The position numbers were made by a program, and so were the translations under genes. Below, piece by piece: positions 28,115-37,957 of a stretch of DNA of 64,000 nucleotides (positions within the stretch are counted from its first letter, which is position 1; each line of letters starts with the position of its first letter). Source of the DNA: Hoeflea sp. (GTDB taxonomy: Bacteria > Pseudomonadota > Alphaproteobacteria > Rhizobiales > Rhizobiaceae); assembly GCF_002733955.1 (NCBI RefSeq), contig NZ_NVXQ01000001.1, positions 248,001-312,000 of the forward strand, given 5' to 3'. The notes under the pieces are model-generated. The model was not told the origin of the DNA. It did no database searches and saw only the letters and a list, made by a program, of their open reading frames with translations.

Positions 28115-29233
28115 ATGCCATTCGGAGCCCCTGATTTTGCCGCCGATCTCGCCCGCGCGCTGGATGCGCTGGGCGGTATTCGCGTCGACATCCCGGTGAT
28201 CCAGCCGGCAGAACCATTTCTCGATATGGCCGGTGAGGACCTGCGCCGCCGCATCTTTCTCACCGAAAGCGAGACCGGTGAAAGCCTCTGCCTGAGGCCG
28301 GAATTCACCATTCCGGTGTGCAGCGCCCACATCGCCGAAAACGTCGCCACCCCGCGCCGCTACGGCTATCTCGGCCAGGTGTTCCGCCAGCGCCGCGATG
28401 GCGCCAACGAGTTTTTCCAGGCCGGGGTCGAGGATCTCGGTGAACCCGATGAAGCCGGAGCCGACGCCCGTGCGCTGTCGGAAGCCCGGGCGCTGATTGC
28501 CGGTTTCGCGCCTGCTGCGAACCTGTCCATCATCCTTGGTGACCAGGCGGTGTTTGAAGCCGTGGTTGCAGGTCTGGGCCTGCCCGCAGGCTGGCAGAAG
28601 CGCCTGATCCATGCGTTTGGCAACGAGCAGGCGCTTGATGCGATGATCGCCAAGCTCGCCAACCCGGAAGCCGCGGCTGTCCCCGATGCATCCGTGGCCG
28701 GTTTTCTCGCCAATGGCGATGTGGCCGGGCTTGAAGCGCATATCGAAGAGGTCATGCAGCAGACTGGCTATTCCACCAATGCCAGCCGCTCGCCGGCCGA
28801 AATTGCCGCCCGGCTGATCAGCAAGCAGACGCTGGATGCCACCCGGCTTTCAACCGGATCGCTCGATGCGCTCAAGGCATTTCTCGCGCTTGATGTGCCG
28901 CTCGATCGTGCCGCCGCTGCGCTGTCGGAGTTTGCCCGCGATGCGGGGCTGGACATCTCCGTCGCGCAACAGGCTTTTGAAGCCCGGCTCGATGCACTCA
29001 AGCAGCGTGGCGAGGATCTCGCGACCATCCGCTGGCGTGCAGCCTTCGGCCGCCCGCTCGACTACTACACGGGCATGGTGTTCGAGATCTCCGCAGGCCC
29101 CGACAATCTGGTACTCGCCGGGGGTGGCCGTTATGACCGCATGATGACCCTGCTCGGCGCAGAGGACCCGATCCCAGCCGTCGGCTTCTCGCTCTGGCTC
29201 GATAGGATCGAAACCGTGAGGGCAGGCCAATGA
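28115..29233 (+). CDS. hisZ: ATP phosphoribosyltransferase regulatory subunit
   Basis: HisZ is a HisRS-like protein without aminoacylation that forms a hetero-octamer with short HisG for the first step of histidine synthesis. The 372-residue product shows the class II core: [16 protein letters not shown] near residue 69, [24 protein letters not shown], and [13 protein letters not shown] near 310. I use ATG 28115; a GTG just before it at 28112 is also possible. It overlaps the hisG start by four bases. Confidence 0.94.
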   Translation: MPFGAPDFAADLARALDALGGIRVDIPVIQPAEPFLDMAGEDLRRRIFLTESETGESLCLRPEFTIPVCSAHIAENVATPRRYGYLGQVFRQRRDGANEFFQAGVEDLGEPDEAGADARALSEARALIAGFAPAANLSIILGDQAVFEAVVAGLGLPAGWQKRLIHAFGNEQALDAMIAKLANPEAAAVPDASVAGFLANGDVAGLEAHIEEVMQQTGYSTNASRSPAEIAARLISKQTLDATRLSTGSLDALKAFLALDVPLDRAAAALSEFARDAGLDISVAQQAFEARLDALKQRGEDLATIRWRAAFGRPLDYYTGMVFEISAGPDNLVLAGGGRYDRMMTLLGAEDPIPAVGFSLWLDRIETVRAGQ

Positions 29234-29925
29234 CCCTGACTGTTGCACTTCCATCCAAGGGTCGCATGAAGGATGACGCCATTGCCGTTTTCGCCCGGGC
29301 CGGCCTGACCGTCTCGGCCATCGGCAATGACCGCAGCTATCGCGGCCGCATTGACGGCATCGACGACGTTGAGGTGGCGTTCCTGTCAGCCTCCGAGATT
29401 GCCCGTGAGCTTGGCGCCGGCGCGGTGGATTTCGGCGTTACCGGCGAAGATCTGGTCCGCGAAGGCCTCTCCCGCGCTGATGAGCGCGTGGAAATCACCG
29501 CCCGGCTCGGCTTCGGCAATGCCGACGTGGTGGTCGCCGTACCCGACATCTGGAAAGACGTCGACAGCATGGCCGATCTTGGCGACGTGGCCGCCGATTT
29601 CCGCACCCGTCATGGCCGCCGGCTGACGATTGCCACCAAGTATTGGCGGCTGACCCAGAACTTCTTCTCCACCCGCCACGGCATCCAGCTCTACCGCATT
29701 GTCGAAAGCCTCGGTGCCACCGAAGGCGCGCCGGCCTCGGGCGCGGCTGATATCATCGTCGATATCACCTCCACCGGCTCGACGCTGACCGCCAACCATT
29801 TGCGAGTTCTCTCAGATGGTGTGATCCTCAAGTCCGAGGCCTGTCTGGTCCGTGCCCGCACGCCAGAGCACAGTGCCGACCCGCGTGTCGCAGCACTGAT
29901 CGATGCGGTGCGGTCTGCAAGCTGA
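29230..29925 (+). CDS. hisG: ATP phosphoribosyltransferase catalytic subunit, short form
   Basis: HisG condenses ATP and PRPP to phosphoribosyl-ATP. This 231-residue short form lacks the C-terminal regulatory domain and needs HisZ, which is encoded next to it. [18 protein letters not shown] starts the protein, [12 protein letters not shown] is mid-protein, and [17 protein letters not shown] holds the PRPP-binding loop near residue 175. Its ATG overlaps the hisZ stop. A hairpin follows at 29962. Confidence 0.96.
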   Translation: MTLTVALPSKGRMKDDAIAVFARAGLTVSAIGNDRSYRGRIDGIDDVEVAFLSASEIARELGAGAVDFGVTGEDLVREGLSRADERVEITARLGFGNADVVVAVPDIWKDVDSMADLGDVAADFRTRHGRRLTIATKYWRLTQNFFSTRHGIQLYRIVESLGATEGAPASGAADIIVDITSTGSTLTANHLRVLSDGVILKSEACLVRARTPEHSADPRVAALIDAVRSAS

Positions 29926-30339
29926 CTTTTCCGGCAGCTTGGTGAGGCTGGACAAAAAGAAGGCCGCCTCACGCGGAGGCGGCCATGGCGACGGGGGATC
30001 GGGAACCCCGCCGGCCAAGTCTGTCGCAGGATGTCAGATCGGGGGGAACTTACCTGCGACCTGTCATCCCTTACGCCAGCACGTCTCGCCCGGATCACCT
30101 CGCACGCAACATTTCAAATTATTTTTGCGGTTCGGCTGCTTGCCCCACTTGCGTTTTCCCTGAGTTGAACGAAAGCTGATTTACCCGGGAAAGACCCGGC
30201 CTGCACGCGTCCTTCGCCCCAGCCGCCCTATTGAGTTGGCGAGCTCCCAAGCGAATGGCTCCGCCAACCACAAAGCCGCTTCTCCTCCGGTTCAGCCTCT
30301 TCCCGGGCATCGGGATGATTTTGGATTGTGGGGTTTGTC
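29926..30339. other. Intergenic region between hisG and a membrane protein
   Basis: These 414 bases carry no gene I can support. The hisG-proximal hairpin at 29962-29984 and the ribosome binding site of the following gene are the only features. The short frames that cross it have no family match and no clear start signals. Confidence 0.6.
29962..29984. terminator. Hairpin after hisG
   Basis: GGCCGCCTC (29962-29970), loop ACGCG, GAGGCGGCC (29976-29984). The 9-bp stem is perfect. The plus strand has no T-run after it; the minus strand has TTCTTTTTG. It may help end the hisG transcript or stop antisense transcription. Confidence 0.5.
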
Positions 30340-30639
30340 ATGGAATTCACCATCGGATCGGTCGTGGTCCTGTCGTCAATGCTTCTGCTTGCCATCCTGT
30401 CCCGGATTTCGACGACCAATCCGGATGCAGCCATTCTGCGCGGGGAGATTCTCCCTGCCATGCTGTCGGTGGTCATCGCCACCGGCCTCACGGTCGGGGC
30501 CCTGCTGATGCTGTTCGCAGGTGAGAGCTACTTCGCCTCGCGCACGGTTGAACTGACGGTGACTGCTTTATTCATGCTCGGATCGGTCTGGATTGTTGCC
30601 AGGTTCGCTCGCGGCGCAAGGCCCGGCTTGCCGGCTTGA
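30340..30639 (+). CDS. Hypothetical small membrane protein
   Basis: The 99-residue protein has three hydrophobic segments ([49 protein letters not shown]). I do not recognise a family. TGTGGGG lies six bases before the ATG at 30340; a GTG at 30328 is less likely. It converges with the DoxX gene, with a shared terminator between. Confidence 0.6.
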   Translation: MEFTIGSVVVLSSMLLLAILSRISTTNPDAAILRGEILPAMLSVVIATGLTVGALLMLFAGESYFASRTVELTVTALFMLGSVWIVARFARGARPGLPA

Positions 30640-30696
30640 TCCGACCGTCGGACGGATCTGTCCGGCACCTGCTGTCCGGACCACAGGGCAAAGAAA

Positions 30697-30721
30697 AACC
30701 CGGTGCGACAAGCACCGGGTT
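30697..30721 (-). terminator. Terminator of the DoxX gene
   Basis: AACCCGGTGC (30697-30706), loop GACAA, GCACCGGGTT (30712-30721), a perfect 10-bp stem. TTTCTT follows on the minus strand. It lies about 30 bases after the DoxX stop. Confidence 0.8.
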
Positions 30722-30749
30722 CGATTTGGTCTTGTAGAGCGTGCGAAAA

Positions 30750-31133
30750 TTACGCGCGGCGGGCGTCGATCGAGAACGCACCTGCACCGGCAACTGCCAG
30801 CGCCATGTAACCGCCAGCCATGGCCAGGTTCTTCATGAAGCTTGTCATCTGCATCTGGTCTTCCGGCTGGAAGTGGCCGAGATAGCCCGATACCACACAG
30901 AAGGCTGCCAGCGCCCAGGCGGCATAGCGGGTGAAGAAGCCGAGCAGGATGGCAATGCCGCCGAAGATCTCGAGCGCAATGACCAGCCAGACGCTGATGT
31001 TGGGCAGCGGAATGCCCATGCTGGCCATGTAGCCTGCGGTGCCGGCGACGCCGCCGAGTTTGCCGAGACCGGCGACGATGAAGATGATGCTCAGCAGCAC
31101 GCGGCCGATAAGAAGCTGAAGGTTGGTCGACAT
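30750..31133 (-). CDS. DoxX family membrane protein
   Basis: The 127-residue protein has four helices and the DoxX pattern: LLIGRVLLSIIFIVAGLGKLGG at the start, WLVIALEIFGGIAILLGFFTRYAA in the middle and FMKNLAMAGGYMALAV near the end. DoxX proteins are quinone-linked or thiosulfate-oxidising membrane subunits in some systems, but most are uncharacterised. An ACCAGGAGAAATTC site precedes the ATG. The gene at 31256 is read in the same direction but is 120 bases upstream. Confidence 0.88.
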   Translation of the reverse strand: MSTNLQLLIGRVLLSIIFIVAGLGKLGGVAGTAGYMASMGIPLPNISVWLVIALEIFGGIAILLGFFTRYAAWALAAFCVVSGYLGHFQPEDQMQMTSFMKNLAMAGGYMALAVAGAGAFSIDARRA

Positions 31134-31255
31134 GAATTTCTCCTGGTTTGTAAACTGGAGAGACCCCTACACGTCTATGTGTGTTCCGCAAAGATGAACG
31201 ATGCTGAACATATTGTTCACTGTTCCTTGTCTGTGGACAACGTCCACCGAGGCAC

Positions 31256-31654
31256 TCACTGGGAAATCAAAGGTGCCTTGTCGAGCAGTTTGAACTTCGG
31301 AAAAACGAAGACGCCGTTGATGGCGCCATTTCCATCCTCGGTGAAATTGGACGATTCGCCGATACACATGACCGGGACCTGGCTGCCGTCTGACTGAACA
31401 ATCGTGGTGGAAAAACAAAACGAGGAAGGCCTCATTGCTGCCAGTTCATAAAGCTCAAGAACATGGTTGCGGTATTCGTCATCGTAACACTTCACCAGAT
31501 TGTAGAGCCCGAATTCACCCTGGTCGGGGAGCTGGTGATGATGCCGCGCAGCCGGCCCGAGCTGAAATGCACCGGTCGCAAGATTGGCTTCAAATGGCTC
31601 GATACGGCAATAATGGGAAATAACGTCAAGATCAGGCACTTCAAAGCCTTGCAT
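31256..31654 (-). CDS. PAS-like hypothetical protein
   Basis: From ATG 31654 the product is 132 residues, MQGFEVPDLDVISHYCRIEPFEAN. It ends SSFCFSTTIVQSDGSQVPVMCIGESSNFTEDGNGAINGVFVFPKFKLL. The end has the strand-loop-strand rhythm of a PAS core. I cannot name a family. A longer frame starts at 31768, but a promoter-like TTGTTTAAAATAGC lies inside its N-terminus, so the start is uncertain. GC is lower than in flanking genes. No partner domain is present. Confidence 0.5.
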   Translation of the reverse strand: MQGFEVPDLDVISHYCRIEPFEANLATGAFQLGPAARHHHQLPDQGEFGLYNLVKCYDDEYRNHVLELYELAAMRPSSFCFSTTIVQSDGSQVPVMCIGESSNFTEDGNGAINGVFVFPKFKLLDKAPLISQ

Positions 31655-32036
31655 CTGCGCGCCAATCCCTGAAATGCTGTCCGCCCTAGCTATTTTAAAC
31701 AATGTACACCTCGGCAGTGCCCAATGAAATCCAGCATGTGTAGCGCCCTTGTAAGGGGCAAAAATCATGCACGGTCCTATGTAGGTGGTATGACGAGATC
31801 TTTGATCTGACCAGTCTTCAGGTCAGAAAACATCGGTTGATCTCTCTTTGTCACCGGCACAGGTTGATGAATACGCAGGGTAAAGCATTCCGTCTCAAAA
31901 ATACTATGACCCTTTTGGCTAAAATAACCGTTTGTCTCGGTTTGATTGCTGCGTGATATTAGGCCACGATTGGTACATTTTGCAACAAGCGCGCCAATCA
32001 AATTTGACGCGCGCAACTCCCCCCATGCAACCCAGC
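31655..32036. other. AT-richer gap between the PAS-like gene and groL
   Basis: There is no gene I can support. A 96-codon frame on the minus strand (31777-32067) starts inside the groL terminator and has no family features, so I leave it out. TCTGACC and GGTCAGA (about 31805-31826) form a perfect 7-bp inverted repeat around eight bases. It may be a regulator site or the stem of a transcript end. Confidence 0.45.
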
Positions 32037-32064
32037 AAAAAGGGCGACCCGTAGGCCGCCCTTT
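32037..32064 (-). terminator. Terminator of the groSL operon
   Basis: AAAGGGCG (32039-32046) pairs with CGCCCTTT (32057-32064). On the minus strand a run of five T follows (bases 32037-32041). It lies about 55 bases after the groL stop. Confidence 0.8.
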
Positions 32065-32117
32065 CAAAAGTCACGCAGCGTGCGTGCACAGTTGGCAGTA
32101 ACAAGGCAAAAGCCTTA

Positions 32118-33764
<1,647 letters not shown>

Positions 33765-33834
33765 TTAACTTAACTCCCGGGCCTGGGGCCCATAGTCTTG
33801 AGGCAGATTGGATTTGTATTGGGAGATGCCCGGA

Positions 33835-34131
33835 TTAACCGAGGATACCCATGATGTCGCTTTCCTTCATGATCAGAAGGTCTTCGCCATCAAGCTTGAC
33901 TTCGGTGCCGGACCATTTGCCGAACAGAACGCGGTCGCCAGCCTTGACGTCGAGATCGACGAGCTTGCCGGCATCATCACGGACGCCCGAACCGACGGCG
34001 ATGACTTCGCCTTCCTGGGGCTTTTCCTTGGCGGTATCCGGAATGATGATCCCGCCTTTGGTTTTTTCTTCGGACTCGACACGACGAACGACAACGCGGT
34101 CGTGGAGCGGACGGAATTTGGTTTGTGCCAT
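33835..34131 (-). CDS. groS: 10 kDa co-chaperonin GroES
   Basis: GroES forms the heptameric lid of GroEL. The 98-residue product has [26 protein letters not shown], with the mobile loop near residues 17-33, and ends [23 protein letters not shown] precedes the ATG. The promoter and CIRCE lie 70-130 bases upstream. Confidence 0.98.
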   Translation of the reverse strand: MAQTKFRPLHDRVVVRRVESEEKTKGGIIIPDTAKEKPQEGEVIAVGSGVRDDAGKLVDLDVKAGDRVLFGKWSGTEVKLDGEDLLIMKESDIMGILG

Positions 34132-34199
34132 TGTCTATATTCCTTGATCGAATGACAGAAGCGGCTGAGGTCCCCGAATTGGGCCCCATCGAGTTGGTG

Positions 34200-34226
34200 T
34201 TAGCACTCACCTTGGTAGAGTGCTAG
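34200..34226. promoter_or_regulatory. CIRCE operator (HrcA binding site) of groSL
   Basis: TTAGCACTC (34200-34208), nine bases, GAGTGCTAG (34218-34226). This matches the CIRCE consensus except the last base of one arm. HrcA binds such sites to repress heat-shock genes. It lies between the groS start and its promoter, near the expected transcription start. Confidence 0.92.
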
Positions 34227-34233
34227 CGAAGCC

Positions 34234-34262
34234 GAGATAGGGATGACGGAAGCAAGAGTCAA
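34234..34262 (-). promoter_or_regulatory. Vegetative promoter of groSL
   Basis: On the minus strand, TTGACT (34262-34257), 17 bases, TATCTC (34239-34234). The -10 fits the alphaproteobacterial pattern moderately. It lies just upstream of CIRCE, so HrcA bound there would block it. I see no separate RpoH-type promoter. Confidence 0.7.
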
Positions 34263-34374
34263 GATATCGGGGAACATTCCGGAGAGTCGTTCGTTTCGCC
34301 CCAACGCCATTTTTCAGGCAGGGTCTTGTAATCAGCGACAAGCTGCGCGACATCGTTGGTCCGGAAGGAACCGT

Positions 34375-35229
34375 ATGCCCATGTCCCGCAAGATTACCGA
34401 TCTCGACCAGTTGACCGGCAGCGCCGATATTTTGCTGTGCGACGTATGGGGCGTCATCCACAATGGCGTCAACCCCTTTCCTTTGTCCGTCGAAGCCCTG
34501 AAGGCTGCGCGGCAGCGTGGCCAGACGGTTGTGCTGATCACCAATTCACCGCGTCCGGCCGAGGGTGTCATCCGCCAGTTTGACACGATCGGGGTTGATC
34601 CCGACTGCTGGGATGACATCGTGACCTCGGGCGATGTGACCAGGCAGTTGGTCAAGCAGGCGCCGCGGGCGCTTTATTTTCTCGGGCCGGAACGGGACCT
34701 GTCGCTGGTCGAGGGGCTGGATGTGGATCTGGTCGAGCCCGATGCGGCACAGGCTGTGCTGTGCACCGGACTTTTTGACGATGAATCCGAGACTGCCGAA
34801 GATTATCGCGAATTGCTCTCTGGTTTGAGCCGGCGCGGCCTGGAACTGATCTGCGCCAATCCTGACCGCATGGTCGAGCGCGGTGACAGGCTTGTGCCCT
34901 GCGCCGGCGCTCTCGCCGATCTCTATGTGGAACTCGGCGGCGTGACCCGGATTGCCGGCAAGCCCCATGCACCGATCTACCGAGAAGCCATGGCGCGGGC
35001 CCGTGCGATCCGCGGCGACGCCGATCCGGCCCGAACGCTGGCGATCGGTGATGGTGTTCAAACCGACATTCGCGGCGCCCTGGACAATGGTCTTGAGGCC
35101 ATTTTCATCGCGCGCGGCATTCACGCCAACCAATATCTCGACGGACGGGTGACCGACGAGACCCGCCTCCAGGCATTCCTTGATGCCGAAGGTGTGGCCC
35201 CAGCCTACTGGATGGAATGGCTTGCCTGA
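34375..35229 (+). CDS. TIGR01459-type HAD-superfamily hydrolase
   Basis: The 284-residue protein is a class IIA HAD phosphatase-like enzyme. LLCDVWGVIHNG near residues 22-33 is motif I. VLITNSPRPAEGV is motif II, and LAIGDGVQTDIRGALDNGL near 225 is motif IV. TIGR01459 proteins are common in alphaproteobacteria and their substrate is unknown. GGAAGGAA precedes ATG 34375. It is divergent from groS and 22 bases before ribF. Confidence 0.9.
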   Translation: MPMSRKITDLDQLTGSADILLCDVWGVIHNGVNPFPLSVEALKAARQRGQTVVLITNSPRPAEGVIRQFDTIGVDPDCWDDIVTSGDVTRQLVKQAPRALYFLGPERDLSLVEGLDVDLVEPDAAQAVLCTGLFDDESETAEDYRELLSGLSRRGLELICANPDRMVERGDRLVPCAGALADLYVELGGVTRIAGKPHAPIYREAMARARAIRGDADPARTLAIGDGVQTDIRGALDNGLEAIFIARGIHANQYLDGRVTDETRLQAFLDAEGVAPAYWMEWLA

Positions 35230-35251
35230 CGTCAACGGAAAAAGAAAAGAC

Positions 35252-36241
35252 ATGGCACGGCGTTTTGACAATGCCGGGACCTTCGCAAGCGAACTGAAGG
35301 GCGGCGTTGTTGCGATCGGCAACTTCGACGGCGTCCATCGCGGCCACCAGGCAGTGCTGGCCCGCGCCACCGAAATTTCGCAATCGGCCGGCGTGTCATC
35401 CGTGGTCTTGAGTTTCGAACCGCATCCACGCTCCGTCTTTCGCCCCGACCAGCCCGTCTTCCGGCTGACCCCGGCGCCGATGAAGGCGATGATCCTGGGT
35501 CAACTGGGCTTTGATGCCATAGTCGAACAGACCTTCGACAAGGCCTTCTCGTCCCAGAGCGCGGAGGATTTCGTCACCGGCATCCTCTGCGGCCAGCTTG
35601 GCGTTCATCATGTTGTCACGGGCTATGATTTTCATTTCGGCAAGGGCCGCGAAGGCAACCCCGAATACCTGATGCGCTCAGGTGTCAGGCATGGCTTCGG
35701 TGTCACGCTGGTCGACCAGTTTCAGGCCGAAGATGCCGAGGTTGTCTCCTCCAGCCGCATTCGAGACGCGCTGGCGAGCGGCGATGTCGGCGAGGCGAAT
35801 GCCTTGCTCGGCTATCGCTATGCGGTCACCAGCGAAGTGCTGCACGGCAAGAAGCTGGGGCGCACCTTGGGCTACCCCACGGCCAACATGGCGCTGCCGC
35901 CGGAAACCGGTCTGGAGCCGGGCATCTATGCCGTCCGCTTTCGCCGCGCCGATGGGGCCCTGTATGACGGGGTCGCGAGTTTCGGCCGCCGTCCCACGGT
36001 GGCCGAAGAAGGCGCCGCTTTGCTGCTCGAGACCTATCTGTTCGATTTTTCCGGCGACCTTTACGGCGAGAATTGCACGGTTTCGTTCGTATCGCGGCTG
36101 CGCGGCGAAGAAAAATTTGAAGGACTCGATGCGCTGGTGGCGCAGATGAAAACCGACGAAGCCGAGGCGAGGGCGGTTCTTGGTTCGTTGCAGCCGCTGT
36201 CGCCGCTTGATGCGACGCTGACCTTCGGGCCGACCGGATGA
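35252..36241 (+). CDS. ribF: Bifunctional riboflavin kinase/FAD synthetase
   Basis: RibF phosphorylates riboflavin to FMN and adenylylates FMN to FAD. The 329-residue protein has the FAD-synthetase N-terminus (VVAIGNFDGVHRGHQAVL near residue 22). The flavokinase domain is at the C-terminus (KKLGRTLGYPTANMALP, ETYLFDFSGDLYG). Its length is normal. Its stop overlaps the first SDR start by four bases (ATGA). Confidence 0.96.
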   Translation: MARRFDNAGTFASELKGGVVAIGNFDGVHRGHQAVLARATEISQSAGVSSVVLSFEPHPRSVFRPDQPVFRLTPAPMKAMILGQLGFDAIVEQTFDKAFSSQSAEDFVTGILCGQLGVHHVVTGYDFHFGKGREGNPEYLMRSGVRHGFGVTLVDQFQAEDAEVVSSSRIRDALASGDVGEANALLGYRYAVTSEVLHGKKLGRTLGYPTANMALPPETGLEPGIYAVRFRRADGALYDGVASFGRRPTVAEEGAALLLETYLFDFSGDLYGENCTVSFVSRLRGEEKFEGLDALVAQMKTDEAEARAVLGSLQPLSPLDATLTFGPTG

Positions 36242-36957
36242 TCGGCCCGAAGTCGCGCCGCATTCTCATCACCGGTGGCAACACGGGCCTGGGGCTGGCA
36301 CTCGCCACCAAGCTCGCCCGCCGTCACCAGCTTCTGCTGTCAGGCCGCAAATCGCGGGACGAAGTGGCTGCCAGCCTGCCGCCCGGCGCTGGCTATATTG
36401 TTGCCGACCAATCTGATCCCGAGACGTCAGCCGCAGCGCTTCTTGATGGCGTCACCGAGTTTGGCTGGGATGGCCTCGACAACGCGGTGCTCAATGCCGG
36501 AACCGGATTTGCGGCGGTAGACGGCATCGACAGCACAGACGCCATTCGCCAGACCCTGGACGTCAACCTGCTGGCCGCTGTTTTCCAGGCCCAGGCGCTC
36601 TATCCGCTGCTGAAAAAGACCAGTGGCACCCTGACGCTGATCGGCTCTGACGCGCACAAGGGGTCGGCCACGGTCCCCGCATACGCGGCATCGAAGGCGG
36701 GATTGCACGGACTGGCCCGCGCCCTCCGGTCGGAATGGAAGGGCAATGTGTCTGTTCAGGTTCTGCATCCCGGCCCGGCGAAAACCGAAATGCACGACAA
36801 GGCCGGTTATGATCCCGGCCTGATGCGGTCTCTGTTTCTCGCTCCTGAAGACATAGCCTCGATGATGGCCTCAGCGATTGCCGCGCGGCGCTCGCCGGTG
36901 ACGCTGTCCTGGGTGAAATATCTCAATGGCGGCGCCTATACCGGGAGGCGGCTGTGA
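36238..36957 (+). CDS. SDR family NAD(P)-dependent oxidoreductase
   Basis: The 239-residue protein is a short-chain dehydrogenase. ITGGNTGLGLALA near residues 12-24 is the dinucleotide loop, NAGTGF is the NAG motif, and YAASKAGLHGL near 143 holds the catalytic Y-x3-K. Its substrate cannot be told. It is coupled to ribF and to the next SDR by overlapping stop/start codons. Confidence 0.92.
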   Translation: MIGPKSRRILITGGNTGLGLALATKLARRHQLLLSGRKSRDEVAASLPPGAGYIVADQSDPETSAAALLDGVTEFGWDGLDNAVLNAGTGFAAVDGIDSTDAIRQTLDVNLLAAVFQAQALYPLLKKTSGTLTLIGSDAHKGSATVPAYAASKAGLHGLARALRSEWKGNVSVQVLHPGPAKTEMHDKAGYDPGLMRSLFLAPEDIASMMASAIAARRSPVTLSWVKYLNGGAYTGRRL

Positions 36958-37700
36958 CACACTGCGGCAAACGCGCGCTGGTCACCGGCGGCAGCGCCGG
37001 GCTTGGAGCTGCGGCAGCAAGCTGGCTGCAGGCCAACGGCTATGCGGTTGTTGTCCTCGACAGAGTACGGCCCGACGACGACGGCGCTGCGGCAGACTAT
37101 ATCGCCTGTGATCTGACGAGCCGCAGTGAGCTCGACGCCGTGATGGCCGACTTGATCGCTGCCGGCCCCTATGATCTGGTCTTTCTCAACGCTGGCATCA
37201 ACGCGTCAGGTAGGTTCGAAAACATCGCAGCCGGCGCGCATCTGGATGTCATTCGCGTCAACGCCGAGGCGCCGATGGTGATCACCGCACGGTTGTTTGA
37301 AGCGGGAGCCGTGCGCAGCGGCGGTTCAATGGTGTTTGTCTCCTCGCTGTCGCATTTCACCGGTTATCCCGGTGCAGCAAGCTATGCAGCTTCCAAAGAT
37401 GCTCTGGCGATCTTCGCCAAAAGCATGCGCGCTTACGCGAAAACCAGAGGCATTGGCCTGACCGTCGCCTTTCCGGGCCCCTTGAGAACCGATCATGCCG
37501 AGCGTCATTCACCGCAAGGCGCCGACGCCAGCAAACGCATGCACCCGGCCGAGGCGGCGCAGCTGATATTGGCCGATGCGCTCGCCGGCCGAAAGACCTC
37601 GATCCCGGGCGCTGCCAATCGCGTTTTTGCGACAATCGGCAGGATCACGCCCAAGCCGGTGACAGCGCTGATGCGCCGATTGATCTACTCGAGGCTGTAG
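36954..37700 (+). CDS. SDR family oxidoreductase, second copy
   Basis: The 248-residue protein starts at GTG 36954 overlapping the first SDR stop (GTGA). The cofactor loop is VTGGSAGLGAAAA near residues 10-22, the motif LNAGINASG is in the middle, and YAASKDALAIF holds the catalytic tyrosine and lysine. The C-terminal ALMRRLIYSRL is extra compared with the first copy. The two SDRs are only weakly alike beyond motifs, so they are not a recent duplication. Confidence 0.9.
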   Translation: MTHCGKRALVTGGSAGLGAAAASWLQANGYAVVVLDRVRPDDDGAAADYIACDLTSRSELDAVMADLIAAGPYDLVFLNAGINASGRFENIAAGAHLDVIRVNAEAPMVITARLFEAGAVRSGGSMVFVSSLSHFTGYPGAASYAASKDALAIFAKSMRAYAKTRGIGLTVAFPGPLRTDHAERHSPQGADASKRMHPAEAAQLILADALAGRKTSIPGAANRVFATIGRITPKPVTALMRRLIYSRL

Positions 37701-37957
37701 TCTCTGGAGAGAGAATCGGAAGATCAAAAGATAGCTGGCGCAATCTTCTTTTCACGCGCCGCAAAAACCAGTATGTACCCCTCCCATGACCAAGGTCGTC
37801 TCGATCATAGGCTTTCCGCCGATACGAATTATGGTCCCGGTTTCCCGCTGAGCTGCGCTCGCTGGAGACCGGGCATTTCGGCGTTGTCACGCGCCCGTTT
37901 CCATCTATTCCGATACACTGTCCACCACGGGCCATCAGCCCACAAGATTGCGACACC

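Noticed and set aside
26462..28741. 759-codon minus-strand frame opposite hisS and hisZ
   Set aside because: It spans two well-supported genes and the intergenic gap. Length alone is expected in GC-rich DNA; it lacks family motifs.
31777..32067. 96-codon minus-strand frame between groL and the PAS-like gene
   Set aside because: It starts inside the groL terminator stem and has no ribosome binding site, no recognisable domain, and no partner. Left as intergenic.
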